A DNA stretch of 64,000 bases from Liolophura sinensis (GCF_032854445.1 NC_088297.1:21217127-21281126); one strand, 5' to 3'. Numbered from the stretch's first letter, positions 10,945 to 22,172 are shown. Notes: generated by a model from the sequence alone, not told the origin. Translations and numbers: made by a program.

Positions 10945-11735
10945 CATTCATCTGGATGTTATCTGCAGTGTGATTGGATGAACTGCATGGGTGTTATCCA
11001 TGCTGTGATTGGTCTGTGTGGATGTTATCCTTGCTGTGATTGGCTTGCCTGTATGGATGTTATCCTTGGTGTGATCGGTTTGTCTGTTTGGATGTTATAC
11101 TTATGATTTTTTTTGTCTGTATAACATGTGTACTGAGTTATCCATGCTGTGATTGGATTGTCTGGATGTTATCTGTGCTGTGATTGGGTCGCCTGTGTGG
11201 ATTTTATCCTTGTTGTGTTTGGTTTGTCTGTTTGGATGTTTTCCTCGCCATGATTGGATTGTCTGGAAGTTATCTGTGCTTGGATTGGATAATTTGTCTG
11301 GATGGTATGTGTGCTGTGATTGGATTGTCTGCATGAATGTTATTCGTGCTGTGAATGGTTTGCCTGTGTGAACTTTATTCCTGTTGTGATTGGATGTGAA
11401 TAATGTGAATGGATTATCTGTCTTGATAGTATCTGTGCTGTGTTTGTCTGGGTCTTATTCTTGCTGTGATTGGATTGTCTGAATGTTATCTGTGCTGTGA
11501 TTTGACAGTCTGTCTGAATGTTATCCATGCTGTGATTGGATTGTCTGAATGTTATCCTTGCTGTGATAGGATAGTCTGTCTGGATGTTGTGTGCTGTGAT
11601 TGGTTGGTCTGTCTGGCTGTTATCCTTGCTGTGATTGGTATGTCTGTCTGGAAGTTATTCATGGCGTAATTGGTTTGCTTATTTATGACATAATTGGATT
11701 ATCTCTCTGAAATTGGATTGTCTTTGTGCATGATT
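10945..11735. repeat. 35-bp minisatellite in intron 7
   Basis: About 22 units built on GGATGTTATCCTTGCTGTGA and TTGGTTTGTCTGTCT. Most units contain TGTGATTGG, the complement of a CCAAT-box motif. Confidence 0.88.
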
Positions 11736-11992
11736 TGGTAACAGTAGTTGTTTGCAACAGTTTTTTGCCAAAAAAATTAAATATTTTTATTGTGACATAA
11801 AATACAGAACAGGTAAATCAGTAATCATATTTGTTTGTACATGTATCCAATTTTGACGGTAATACTTTCCCTGGGAAGCAATAGTGTGGCCAACTGTGCA
11901 GGTGTGCTTTCATTTCAAAAAGCTACAGTAAATTTACCTGAAAACTTATTATGTACATGTAGCAATATTGAGTCCTATTGATTTCTGTAAAG

Positions 11993-12089
11993 GTGAGATT
12001 CTCCACACAAATGTGTTGTACATCGTGGGGTGTAGAGGTGACCTGAACAGAGAGTGCAACAAGTTTAAACAAGCTTTAATCAAATACAG
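11993..12089 (+). CDS. SRBD1: SRBD1 exon 8
   Basis: It encodes EILHTNVLYIVGCRGDLNRE and then CNKFKQALIKY, the strand and helix following the first YqgF motif. The acceptor is TAAAG and the donor ACAG|GTAAAC, phase 2. Confidence 0.9.
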
Positions 12090-12406
12090 GTAAACCTTTA
12101 ATATTAGATTGTGAAAAATGTGTTGCTTTTAATGTTCACGTAATGATACAAGTGATTTACACCTTGGAACATGATGTCAGCAGTTGATTGTCTAGCTTAG
12201 GTATGGAACCCAGTATTGCTGAAGTGGCATTAAGATATAGACAGTTTTACATTGGAAAGGTTAGGGACAACTTCAGAATCTAGCTTAAATCAAGTTAGAC
12301 AAGAATGTGTATCTAGTAGATTGATCTAGTTTGGTGTGGGTTAACCTCATTTGGAGCTGAATCAGATAAAAGAATAGTTTGAACCACTCAGTACACAGTG
12401 GTTCAA

Positions 12407-13203
12407 TCCCGGCATTATGAGAACATCCACATGGGGACCGTGGATAGCTTATTGACACCAAGACTATGAGAACATCCACAGGGGGACCATGGATAGCGTA
12501 TTGACACCAAGACTATGAGAACATCCACATGGGGACCGTGGATAGCTTATTGACACCAAGACTATGAGAACATCCACATGAGGACCGTGGATAGCATATT
12601 GACACCAAGACTATGAGAACATCCACATGGGGACCATGCATAGCATATTGACACCAAAACTATGAGAACATCCACATGGGACCATGGATAGCATATTGAC
12701 ACCAAGACTGTGAGAACATCCACATGGGGACAATGGATAGCATATTGACACCAAGACTATGAGAACATCCACAGGGGACCATGGATAGCTTATTGACACC
12801 AAGACTATGATAACATGCACATGGGAACCATGGATAGCATATTGACACCAAGACTATGAGAACATCCACATGGGACCATGGATAGCATATTGACACCAAG
12901 ACTGTGAGAACATCCACATGGGGACAATGGATAGCATATTGACACCAAGACTATGAGAACATCCACAGGGGACCATGGATAGCTTATTGACACCAAGACT
13001 ATGAGAACATGCACATGGGAACCATGGATAGCATATTGACACCAAGACTATGAGAACATCCATATGGGGACCATGGATAGCTTTTTGACACCAAGACTAT
13101 GAGAAAATCCACATGGGGACCATGGATACCTTATTGACACCAAGACTATGAGAACGTCCAAATGGGGACCATGGATAGCTTATTGACACCTAGACTATGA
13201 GAA
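12407..13203. repeat. 49-bp minisatellite with higher-order period
   Basis: About 16 units of 48-49 bp built on ACTATGAGAACATCCACATG and GGATAGCATATTGACACC. A four-unit block repeats at a spacing of 194 bp (for example 12677 and 12871), showing a recent block duplication. It lies in intron 8. Confidence 0.92.
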
Positions 13204-13228
13204 CAGGGGAAGCAGCTCTGTCTTTTAT

Positions 13229-13452
13229 CCAAATTCCTCAACCTCTTTGCACATGAAAGAGTAATTTTCAGTGCAATTTACTTACATTTTTAAGTTGATA
13301 TTGGAGACAAAACTACATTCCTGGTCAGATTGGCCAATTTTAGGGTTTCACAAGTAGCATAATATTATCAGTCTACACAGAATAATTGCCTCAGAACTTG
13401 TTTGTATAAAACACCTTGTGAACATGCAAAAAGGTTGAAGATTTACAGTAAT
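13229..13452 (-). mobile_element. MITE-like element family A, copy 2
   Basis: The minus-strand copy runs from ATTCCTCAACCTCTTTGCAC to GGTTGAAGATTTACAGTAA. It shares the interior (GGCCAATTTTAGGGTTTCAC) with 4443-4655 reversed. It ends 14 bp before exon 9 and so supplies most of the acceptor's upstream region. Confidence 0.65.
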
Positions 13453-13465
13453 TTTATTTTTTCAG

Positions 13466-13567
13466 GTGTAACATCATTGCCATAGGCAATGGCACAGCTT
13501 GTCGAGAGACGGAGAGAGTCGTCGCTGACTTGATCAATCAGATTCACCCTCTAAATGTAACATACTG
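13466..13567 (+). CDS. SRBD1: SRBD1 exon 9
   Basis: It encodes [20 protein letters not shown] and then [22 protein letters not shown](T/S)E is the second YqgF-domain motif and is very strongly conserved. Acceptor TTTTCAG; donor CTG|GTAGGT, phase 2. Confidence 0.95.
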
Positions 13568-13734
13568 GTAGGTAACACAGATGAAATGCTGTGGATTATT
13601 TAATTTTTTCTCGTTGATAAATATTATATTGTGGAATATAATATTTGTGACATATGTACTTGAATGCCGTAATGGTGGAAAACACGTGCACCTCACTGAA
13701 TTCATATGTCTGCAGAAATTTCACTACGAGCATC

Positions 13735-14115
13735 GTCTATCACTTATTGTCACCAAGGCTTAATATGTAAAACAAGAAGTGTCCAGGATTGAACCATTCG
13801 CAAACTTTGTACAGAAATCTTGAACAATGCCAAGGTCACTGGGGTCAAGGTGATGAGACAGAAAGTGATGTCATAAAACACGGAAAACTCTGCCTTAACC
13901 TTTGTTTCTTGTAATGCTTTATACACTTGTATTTTCTTCATCTGAAGTATGTACAACATGATTCTATAATACACCTGGAATAATTGTATTTCTGAATGCT
14001 GAGTAAGTAGTTCTGCAGGAGGACACCTAAACAAGTCTGAAGCATCACACAAGCTCCAAAAGTCAAGCTTGTCTAGTGGTGGGTGACATTGCTGTAAAGC
14101 GATCGTAAGGAATAA
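13735..14115 (+). mobile_element. MITE-like element family C, copy 2
   Basis: It shares GTACAGAAATCTTGAACA and ATGTACAACATGATTCT with 9345-9620. It ends near GACATTGCTGTAAAGCGATC, which looks like a decayed inverted terminus. Confidence 0.45.
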
Positions 14116-14291
14116 AGGGTACAGGATTGAACCTCTTTTGTACATTCTGTGTCTCACGGCTGGGAATCATGCACTTTACTCAGCAAGTCAAACCCTTTTT
14201 AATCTGACTCTCAGTTCGTGTTCATTTGATGAGGATTTTATTTAATACTATGCTCCGGAATGTTACACCTACACAGTGGTAGTCAAAAACC

Positions 14292-15125
14292 TAGGAATAA
14301 ATCAAAGGGCCAGAATGAAGTAAACTAAAGAGCAGGAATAGAATAAACCAAATGGCCAGAATGGAATAAACCAAAGGGTCAGAATGGAATAAACCAAAGA
14401 GCAGGAATGGAATAAACCAAAGGGCCAACATGGAATAAACTAAAGAACAGGAATGGAATAAACCCAAGGGCCAGAATGGAATAAAACAAAGAGCTGGAAT
14501 GGAATAAACCAAAGGGCCAGAATGGAATTAACCAAAGAGCAGGAATGGAATAAACTAAAGGGCCAAAATGAAATAAACCAAAGAGCAGGAATGGAATACA
14601 CCAAAGGGCTGAAATGGAATAAACCAAAGGGCCAGAATGGAATAAACTAAAGGTCCAGAATGGAATAAACCAAATGGCCACCAAAGGGCCAGAATGGAAT
14701 AAACCAAATGGCCACCAAAGGCCCAGAATGGAATAAACCAAAGGGCCAGAATGGAATAAACCAAAGAGCAGGAATGGAATAAACCAAAGAGCCGGAATAG
14801 AATGAACTAAAAAGCCACCAAATGGCCAGAATGGAATAAGTCAAAGGGCCAGAATGGAATAAACCAAAGGGCCAGAATGGAATAAACCAAATGGCCACCA
14901 AAGATCCAGAATGGAATAAACTAAATAGCCACCAAAGGGCCAGAATGGAATAAACCAAAGAGCAGGAATGGAATAAACCAAAGAGCCGGAATAGAATAAA
15001 CTAAAGAGCCACCAAATGGCCAGAATGGAATAAGCCAAATGGCCAGAATGGAATAAGCCAAAGGGCCAGAATGGAATAAGCCAAAGGGCCAGAATGGAAT
15101 AAACCAAAGGGCCAGAATGAAATAA
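14292..15125. repeat. 23-bp minisatellite, about 36 copies
   Basis: Units of AATGGAATAAACCAAAGGGC (+CAG), with variants carrying AGAGCAGG. The minus strand is stop-poor, giving spurious frames rich in YSILALWFIPF. It lies in intron 9. Confidence 0.94.
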
Positions 15126-15709
15126 AAGACTGGAAAGACCATGTGACTAGTATACAAGCATGTAGTATACCAGCAACCACTTGTGGTCAACACACAAAAA
15201 TCACCTTGCTACATGTATATGGCATAATTGTCTGGTTCTGGATCACATTACGATATTGACTGGTTCACTGCCACTGACATCAGATGGCGCTAAAAGCTTT
15301 GTGCCTGGTGCGGTGAAGTCATCACTAACCTTGGGTCATTGTTTCTGATGTGTTACAGTCACTGTGCTATTTGCGACGCTTTATTTATGTATCTTTGTGA
15401 TGCCACAGTGGTGTTGTACATTGTCACATCAAATTCTAGCATTCACGCATCCCAAAAACTCCTATCATACACCATACTTCGTTGATAGGCTTCCACCAGC
15501 TGCGAACATGTTTATAAGTGACCAATCGTAGGGAAGATAGCTTTGTAATGTACCTGACGTTACATTCAAGCTACGCGGAATACGTGAGGGAACCAGACTA
15601 GTTATGATAATGTGGATAAACAAAATGTGGGGCTAATCCATGGTTTATGACAGGATCAAGAATAATCAGTGATTGCATAATTTTGTACAACTCAATGTTG
15701 TTGTTGCAG

Positions 15710-15801
15710 TATTGTCAATGAGAGTGGGGCATCAATATACAGCGTGTCCGACCAAGCCAAAAAAGAAATGCCGTCCCTAGATGTGAATCTCAGAAGTGCT
15801 G
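15710..15801 (+). CDS. SRBD1: SRBD1 exon 10
   Basis: It encodes [20 protein letters not shown] and then [11 protein letters not shown]-x-GASIYS-x-S is the third YqgF-domain signature and includes the acidic residue of the RNase H-like site. Acceptor TTGCAG; donor CTG|GTAAGT, phase 1. Confidence 0.95.
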
Positions 15802-15864
15802 GTAAGTGACAGCAGAAATTGATATCAACTATTCCATCCTGTACCAAACAGTTCCCAGTATACC

Positions 15865-16039
15865 TTGCTTCCTCTCTGGCCTCCTCTCCGGTTGCACGTG
15901 GGAAGGTCTTGCAGCAGTGTGCAGTTGGTCATGGATTTCTCCTTTGCTCTGCTCGGTTTCCTTCCACCATAATGCCATCTGCCTTCGCATTCAAGAAATA
16001 TTCTTGAGTATGGCATAAAAAAAACCAATCAAATAAATC
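15865..16039 (+). mobile_element. SINE family 1, 3' part
   Basis: It contains TGCACGTGGGAAGGTCTTGC, TTCCACCATAATGCCATCTG, AAATATTCTTGAGTATGGCA and the AATCAAATAAATC tail, in intron 10. Confidence 0.82.
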
Positions 16040-16175
16040 CTCTCTGGTCATACATATAGTTGGGAAGGTCCAACAACTTGTGGATGATCGTGGGTTTTCC
16101 CCCGGGCTCTGCCTGGTAAGGTTCCACTATAATGCTTGAGTGTGGTGTGAAACATCAATCAAATAACTAAATAAA
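16040..16175 (+). mobile_element. SINE family 1, second 3' fragment in tandem
   Basis: It follows the previous copy head-to-tail, from GTTGGGAAGGTCCAACAACT to AATCAAATAACTAAATAAAA, with an internal deletion. Confidence 0.75.
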
Positions 16176-16504
16176 ATGCCCATAGACCTTGGCCATCCAG
16201 CCATTGTCAAGGACAACAAACCTATAAACACTAACATTTCCGGTAAGCCATTGAGCAAACTTTCCCCAAAACTCTGAAGTTGCCCTTTATGGTGGAAGAA
16301 TCAGTTAGAATCCAGCAACATGTGTCATTGGAGAAAAGCTGAACTTTAGGTGAAGTAAAGTGTTCCAGCTAAATCCGTGGCAAATTCCATCCCACACACG
16401 GTGAAGTTAATTTGTGTCCTTACCTGAACATTACAGTATAGTCTTCAAAATGGTACAAATTATTTTTTCAAATTGCATACAAATTTGTCGAGGATTTACG
16501 GTGT

Positions 16505-16725
16505 GTCAGATAGAGGGCCTTGGTGAACCGGATGGCTAGAGCGCTGACACTGCGATTTCCATTCCCTTGACCAATGATCTATGAGTGAATCCAGCTGTGG
16601 AATCAGGAGGTTTGTCAGGCACCTGCCAATGGTCGGTGGTTTATTCCAGGCACCCATAATCCTGACTGATGTTGTACAGGAGTACTGCATAGGTTCCTGA
16701 GAGTTAAACACCAATCAGGTTAAAA
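16505..16725 (+). mobile_element. Diverged tRNA-derived SINE
   Basis: A tRNA-like head (ACCGGATGGCTAGAGCGCTG, GAGTGAATCCAGCTG) is followed by a body ending GTTAAACACCAATCAGG. It is related to family 1 but strongly diverged. Confidence 0.5.
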
Positions 16726-16911
16726 TGTATGTGTATTATATGAATTAGATAATGGAATATATAAATATCAGGGAAGATGTTGCAATTCAGGGGAGTTCCA
16801 CCCATCTAGATGTTTAATGTTTTTTTTAATTTCAGTTGGTTGCTCATCTTCAATTTTTTAACTCATTCTATTGTACACATCCAAGTAAGGTAATATTTTT
16901 TTGTCTGACAG

Positions 16912-16994
16912 TGTCAATAGCTCGCAGGCTACAGGATCCCCTGGCAGAGCTTGTGAAGATTGACCCTAAGCACATTGGTGTGGGAATGTATCAG
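16912..16994 (+). CDS. SRBD1: SRBD1 exon 11, end of YqgF-like domain
   Basis: It encodes [20 protein letters not shown] followed by [28 protein letters not shown](M/Q)YQ is one of the most conserved blocks of the Tex family. The donor is CAG|GTGAGT, phase 0. The last 17 or so bases of the exon are the first part of a 33-bp tandem repeat that continues for about 1 kb into the intron. Confidence 0.96.
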
Positions 16995-17970
16995 GTGAGT
17001 GGTGGCACAGGTGTGGGAATGTATCAGGTGAGGGGTGGCACAGTTGTGAGAATGTATCAGGTGAGCAGTTGTACAGGTGTGGGAATGTATGAGGTAAGTG
17101 GTGACACAGGTGTGGGAATGTATGAGATAAGTGGTGACACAGGTGTCTGAATGTGTCAGGTGAGTGGTGACACAGGTGTGAGAATGTGTCAGGTGAGCGG
17201 TGGCACAGGTGTGAAAATGTACAAGGTGAGTGATGACACAGGTGTGAGAATGTATCAGGTGAGTGGTGGCACAGGTGTGAGAATGTATCGGGTGAGTGGT
17301 GACACAGATGTGTGAATGTACCAGGTAAGTGGTGACACAGGTGTGAGACTGTACCAGGTGAGTGGTGACACAGGTGTGTGAATGTATCGGGTGAGTGGTG
17401 ACACAGGTGAGTGGTGACAGGTGTGTGAATGTACCAGGTAAGTGGTGACACAGATGTTTGAATGTACCAGGTAAGTGGCGACACAGGTGTGAGAATGTAT
17501 CAGGTGAGTGGTGACACAGATGTTTTAATGTACCGGGTAAGTGGTGACACAGGTGTGTGAATGTATCAGGTGAGTGGTGACACAGGTGTGTGAATGTACC
17601 ATGTGAGTGGTGACACAGGTGTTTGAATGTACCAGGTAAGTGGCGACACAGGTGTGAGAATGTATCAGGTGAGTGGTGACACAGGTGTGTGAATGTATCA
17701 GGTGAGTGGCGACACAGGTGTGAGATTGTACCAGGTAAGTGGTGACACAGGTGTGTGAATGTATCAGGTGAGTGGTGACACAGGTGTGTGAATGTATCAG
17801 GTGAGTGGTGACACAGATGTTTGAATGTACCAGGTAAGTGGTGACACAGGCGTGAGAATGTATCAGGTGAGTGGTGACACAGGTGTGTGAATGTACCAGG
17901 TAAGTGGTGACACAGGTGTGTGAATGTATCAGGTGAGTGGTGACAAAGGCTTGGGAATGTGTCAGGTGAG
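16976..17970 (+). repeat. 33-bp array carrying repeated 5' splice sites
   Basis: Thirty units of 33 bp, each containing GAATGTATCAGGTGAGTGGT or a close variant. Unit 1 is the genuine exon 11/intron 11 junction. Of units 2-30, all but unit 5 (GAGATAAGT) keep GT at the donor position, mostly as CAGGTGAGT or CAGGTAAGT. One partial unit lies near 17400. Since 33 is 11 codons, reading through the first units stays in frame until a TGA at 17147 in unit 6. Confidence 0.96.
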
Positions 17971-18479
17971 TAGTGTTACTTATTGTATGCCACACTTTTA
18001 TAAAGCCACGCTGTACTACATCAAACTTTTAAAAAGCCACATTTACCAATGTCACCCTTTTAGAAAGCTTCTGTATACCACACCATCTGTGCAACACAAT
18101 TTTAGAAAGCCGCACTGTACTGCATGCTTCTCATTTAAAATGCCATATTTACTGTATAATTAAAGACGTACAGCATAGAGAGTAAAAACAGAGCAGCAAC
18201 GTGAGAGTGATAACTGGCAAATGATCACACGTATCCGTGAAATGCAGTATCAGTCAAGGTTTCATTCTAACTTTTCATGTAAAGGCTTCAGTGGTAGCAA
18301 TCCACATATCCCTAACACCATGGCTTAAGCAGAATTAGGTAAAAATAAAAATGCAGTGATGTTAATTGCAATGTATTAAACGTCACTGGTCTAGAATTAC
18401 TCAAAATGCTTTGTTGTCATCATATTTAACATACAATCACATTAAAACTTTTAGAAAGCCATACTTTCTGTATGCCATA

Positions 18480-18685
18480 CTGTGTGAAATCCACACTTAT
18501 TGTTGCCACACTCTTACAAGACCATGCTTGCCATACACAGCCACACTCACCATTGCCACACTCATACAAGACCGTGCTTGCCATACACGGTGCACACTCA
18601 CCGTTGTCACACTCTTACAAGACCATGCTTGCTATGGAAGACACACACTTACTGTTGCCACACTCTTGCAAGACCATGTTGCTGT
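18480..18685. repeat. About 60-bp array, about four units
   Basis: Units contain GCCACACTCTTACAAGACCA and TGCTTGCCATACACAG. It lies in intron 11 downstream of the splice-site array and is flanked by looser GCCATACTTTCTGTATGCC motifs. Confidence 0.8.
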
Positions 18686-18984
18686 ATGTGACATTTAAAA
18701 AAACATATTTTCTGCATGCCGCACTGTTAGAAAGCCATCGTGTACATGATGTATGCCATAATTTCTGTATGCTACACTTTTACACCATCGGTATATCTTT
18801 TACTAGTGGGGTTGCAATCACGCATACAGTGATGAAGTTTGAAAGATTAACAAGTAATTAATTGTCATGTCCCTTAAATAACAATGAAATCTTTGCCCTT
18901 TGTGGAAAAGATGGTCATATCTGTACATTTTTTGACAAAGTTACAAAGTTATCCTCATTTCCTATGTTTATATAACTTCTTTTC

Positions 18985-19372
18985 TTTACCTTTCTTAACT
19001 GAACTGACCTTTCTTGAGCAACCTGATCTTTCCTGACCCTTCTGACCTTTTTTAACTGAACTGACCTTTCTTGACTGAATTGACAATCCCTGACTGGATT
19101 GACCTTTCTTGACTCACCTGACCTTTCTTGATTGGATTGACCTTTCTTGACTGGATTGACCTTTCTTGACCGGATTGAACTTTCTTGACTCACCTGACCT
19201 GTTTCTTGACTCACCTGACCTGTTTCTTGACTCACCTGACCTTTCTTGACTCACCTTACCTTTCTTGACTCACCTTAACGTTCTTGACTGGATTGACCTT
19301 TCTTGATTCACCTTACCTTTCTTGACTCACCTTACCTTTCTTGACTCACCTGACCTTTGTTCACATTTCTTC
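18985..19372. repeat. 19-20-bp minisatellite up to exon 12
   Basis: Units of TTGACTGGATTGACCTTTC and TTGACTCACCTGACCTTTC, about 19 copies, end within 10 bp of the exon 12 acceptor. The plus strand is pyrimidine-rich, so the array also forms the polypyrimidine region of that acceptor. Confidence 0.88.
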
Positions 19373-19380
19373 ACGTGTAG

Positions 19381-19487
19381 CACGATGTGTCTGACAGCCT
19401 CCTGCATAAAAGTCTGGACTCTGTGGTGGAGGAATGTGTCAGTTTTGTGGGTGTCGATGTCAACAGTGGCAGTGAATGTCTACTGAG
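19381..19487 (+). CDS. SRBD1: SRBD1 exon 12
   Basis: It encodes [20 protein letters not shown] and then [27 protein letters not shown] is the Tex motif that opens the helix-hairpin-helix region. Acceptor GTGTAG; donor GAG|GTAATA, phase 2. Confidence 0.95.
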
Positions 19488-19644
19488 GTAATAGCTTTTT
19501 TTCCCCTCCTTTTATTGCTGTCTTCATGAATTCGGTATCTTAAAATTCACACATTAGGCTGAATAAATACATTGGAAAAACATGAAAAAAGTGCCCTTGC
19601 TGTCTTATTCCTTTGTTGGCCCTAGCAGAAAAAATGTATTACTG

Positions 19645-19862
19645 GGCCTCTGTGTCCAAGGTGGTTAGTGTGCCAGCATGGCCCAATGACCCAGGAGCCT
19701 CTCACTAATGCTGTTGCTGTGACTTCAAGTCCATTTTATGCCTGTTTTCTCTCAGGTTGTGTGGGACGGTTTGCGAGGTGTCCTCCCACCATTATGTTGG
19801 CGGGTGTCGCATAAGGGAAATATTCTTGAGTATGGCGTAATAGACCAATGAAATAAAATTAT
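19645..19862 (+). mobile_element. SINE family 1, near full length
   Basis: It has a tRNA-like head (AAGGTGGTTAGTGTGCC; GTGACTTCAAGTCCA as B box), a body and the tail TATTCTTGAGTATGGCGTAA. It abuts a truncated MITE-A at 19862. Confidence 0.82.
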
Positions 19863-20003
19863 GCACATTTTTAAGTTTATTTTGGTTGGGTTGGCCAGTT
19901 TCAGGGCTTCACAAAAAGTATAATAATAATTAAATAATGCCTGCAGAATACGCTGTATTTAACACCTTGCAAGAATGAGAAAAGGTTGATGAATTACAGT
20001 ACC
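19862..20003 (-). mobile_element. MITE-like element family A, partial
   Basis: It contains GGTTGGGTTGGCCAGTTTCA and GGGCTTCACAAAAAGTA and ends GGTTGATGAATTACAGTAC. The left arm is missing where the SINE tail joins, so one insertion may have truncated the other. Confidence 0.6.
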
Positions 20004-20052
20004 GGTATGTAAACAAACAATCCTCTTGACATTTTTGTGTTTTCGTCTGCAG

Positions 20053-20229
20053 ACGTGTTGCAGGATTAACAGAGACAAGAGCCAAGAACATTGTTGCTTG
20101 GCGACAGACAAATGGGCCTTTCGTTAATCGGATGCAGATTAAACTGGTCAAAGGGATCGGAGAGAAGAGTTTTGTACAGTGTGCAGGTTTTGTACGAGTT
20201 CTGCCAGCTAACGAGGTCACTGGAGACAG
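20053..20229 (+). CDS. SRBD1: SRBD1 exon 13: helix-hairpin-helix
   Basis: It encodes [20 protein letters not shown], then [19 protein letters not shown] and [11 protein letters not shown]. The (V/L)KG(I/L)G-KSF-QCAGF(L/I)R block is the helix-hairpin-helix DNA/RNA backbone-binding motif of Tex. Acceptor CTGCAG; donor ACAG|GTGAGT, phase 2. Confidence 0.96.
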
Positions 20230-20507
20230 GTGAGTGGCCAGGTTGCTACTACATCGATCCAATCAAATAAGTGCCTCCATATCATGTATGGAAGACCAGG
20301 GTTCAATTCTTGGTCCTGTCACACTCACAACTTTAAATTTGACAATGTTCGTACCAATATTTCCTAGCAAGTCCCCTACACACATGGGAATTTGCTGAAG
20401 TAAATAGTGGTCTGCCTAGCGTGTAACATATCTGGTCGCTTTGGTACTGGACATGTAGTGTATCTGTGGTATATGGGTTATGCCATACGAATCTCACCAC
20501 TTTGGTG

Positions 20508-20825
20508 TCCTAATGCTTAGAGCGTCCGCCTCAAAGTCGTCAAACCAAGGCTCAAACCTAGGTCTGGTCCTACCAAAGACATCAAAAAGGGTACTTTTTG
20601 CTGCATTGTTTTGCGCTCACCACTACGAAGTTAGAGCATGGAAACAGGACTGGTTTGCTGGGTGTCAGTACAATGTGACTGGGTCTTACTTCAGTGATGG
20701 CAACTCTTTGGTGTGATGAACTCCCCTGCCAAAAGAAGACTCAGTATATGTACATGCAGCTAATGACTTGTCGTTGTCATGTGACTGAAAACTTGTTAAG
20801 TACAATGTTAAAACCCAAGCATGCA
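20508..20825 (+). mobile_element. SINE family 2 related element
   Basis: A tRNA-like head (ATGCTTAGAGCGTCCGCCTC) precedes a body with GCTGGGTGTCAGTACAATGT and a 3' end CATGTGACTGAAAACTTGTT that resembles the family 2 tail (see 36463-36809). Confidence 0.6.
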
Positions 20826-21404
20826 TTCTACATAGACATACACTACAGATTTACAGAAAACCGCTAGAGGTGTGCTAATTACCAGCTAGTGGCTCACCAC
20901 TGAGAACATTTGGCCTAGTCTTTCATATATATAATAATAATAATAATAATATCTTCATTTATCAAAGGTAGCTTGGTCAGTTTGTAATGAAACTGTTCTT
21001 CCCTGAGGCCTTCACAGAGAAAACAAATATATAGGACACATGTACTTCAGAGTCCAATCACAAAATACATCAATGTATATAAAACAAGTTAAACTACCAT
21101 GTAGTTTGAAAAGAAAACCTGTATACATTCATACATACACACAAAGAACAGCATGACCAATAATGCTGTCCCTGCAACTGTCCCAACCAGCAGGAGAAGT
21201 AAGGTAGTGGGAGATGGCCCATTGCCAACCCCTTCCCGCCCCTCTCTGGTGGCTGGAACACCCTACACAGATGTACAGAGAAACAAACCTAGTGAATGGG
21301 GGGTAACAACTATTTTATATTGACAACTTCAAAAGGTGTGGTACCTGTATATCAAATATTAAGGGCTTGATTGTGGTACACTTGCACCAGTCTACATGCA
21401 AATG

Positions 21405-21611
21405 TACTGTAAGTCTTCAACCTTTTCGATCTCGAGAGGAATTTTGAGTACAATCACTGTGAAAATGACTCCAACATGAACTGTACTTGTCACTAAAGAT
21501 GCAGGCTTCATAAAACTGTACACATTATTTTTCTACACCCCATAGCTCTCACAGAATGCTTTAAAATGTTGGTCACAGAGGTGGTTGAAAAGGTTGAAGA
21601 ATTAGGGTATT
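21405..21611 (+). mobile_element. MITE-like element family B
   Basis: About 205 bp with terminal inverted repeats: TACTGTAAGTCTTCAACCTT on the left, and the reverse complement of AAGGTTGAAGAATTAGGGTA on the right. The interior has CACTAAAGATGCAGGCTTCA and ACACCCCATAGCTCTCACA. Related copies are at 49810, 51279, 59848 and 60436. Confidence 0.65.
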
Positions 21612-21834
21612 TTTTCTCTACACTGTGAGACTGATCTGGCCAGCTTGTCGTGTTGTTTGATCACAAACAGAAGTCGCTTTGTTGAGGTAATGATATTAAC
21701 ATAGCAGCTGTAATATTCTTGAGTGCGGAGTAAAATACTGTTCCAGTGGGAACTGCCAAACATCTGGAAACACGCCTCCATTTTGTTGACGTCAACACTT
21801 TCATTTCACAGCTCAACACACTGACGTCATGTGG

Positions 21835-21985
21835 CTGTACGTGGAAGGTTTGCCAGCAACCTAAGGTTGGTCGTGAGTTTCCGACGGTTTCCTCCCACCA
21901 TAATGCTGGTCGCCGTCATATAAGTGAAATATTCTTGAGTACAGCGTGAAACACCAATAAAATAAATAAATAAATAAATAGATAA
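21835..21985 (+). mobile_element. SINE family 1, 3' part
   Basis: It contains GTACGTGGAAGGTTTGCCAG, CCTCCCACCATAATGCTGGT, TATAAGTGAAATATTCTTGA and an (AAAT)n tail, in intron 13. Confidence 0.85.
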
Positions 21986-22089
21986 TGACATCATATTGTT
22001 AAAGACAAAGTGAACTTACAGTAGGAACCAATACAGTGCAACATTGTAGATTTTGCGCTGTAATCATGTCTTCCTGTAACCATGGCTTG

Positions 22090-22172
22090 GGTAATGGGGG
22101 TGGTGTGGTGGGGTGGGTGTGGTGGGGGTGGGGTGGTGTGGTGGGGTGGGGGTGGTGTGGTGGGGTGGGGGG
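22090..22172 (+). repeat. G-rich GTGGGG/GGTGTGGT array
   Basis: Repeats of GGGGTGGGTGTGGTGGGGGT lie 80 bp upstream of exon 14. There are several runs of three or more G, so a G-quadruplex is possible in DNA or in the intron RNA. Confidence 0.85.

Noticed and set aside
14291-15193. Minus-strand hydrophobic frames (YSILALWFIPF), like a multi-pass membrane protein
   Set aside because: By-product of the 23-bp array in intron 9.
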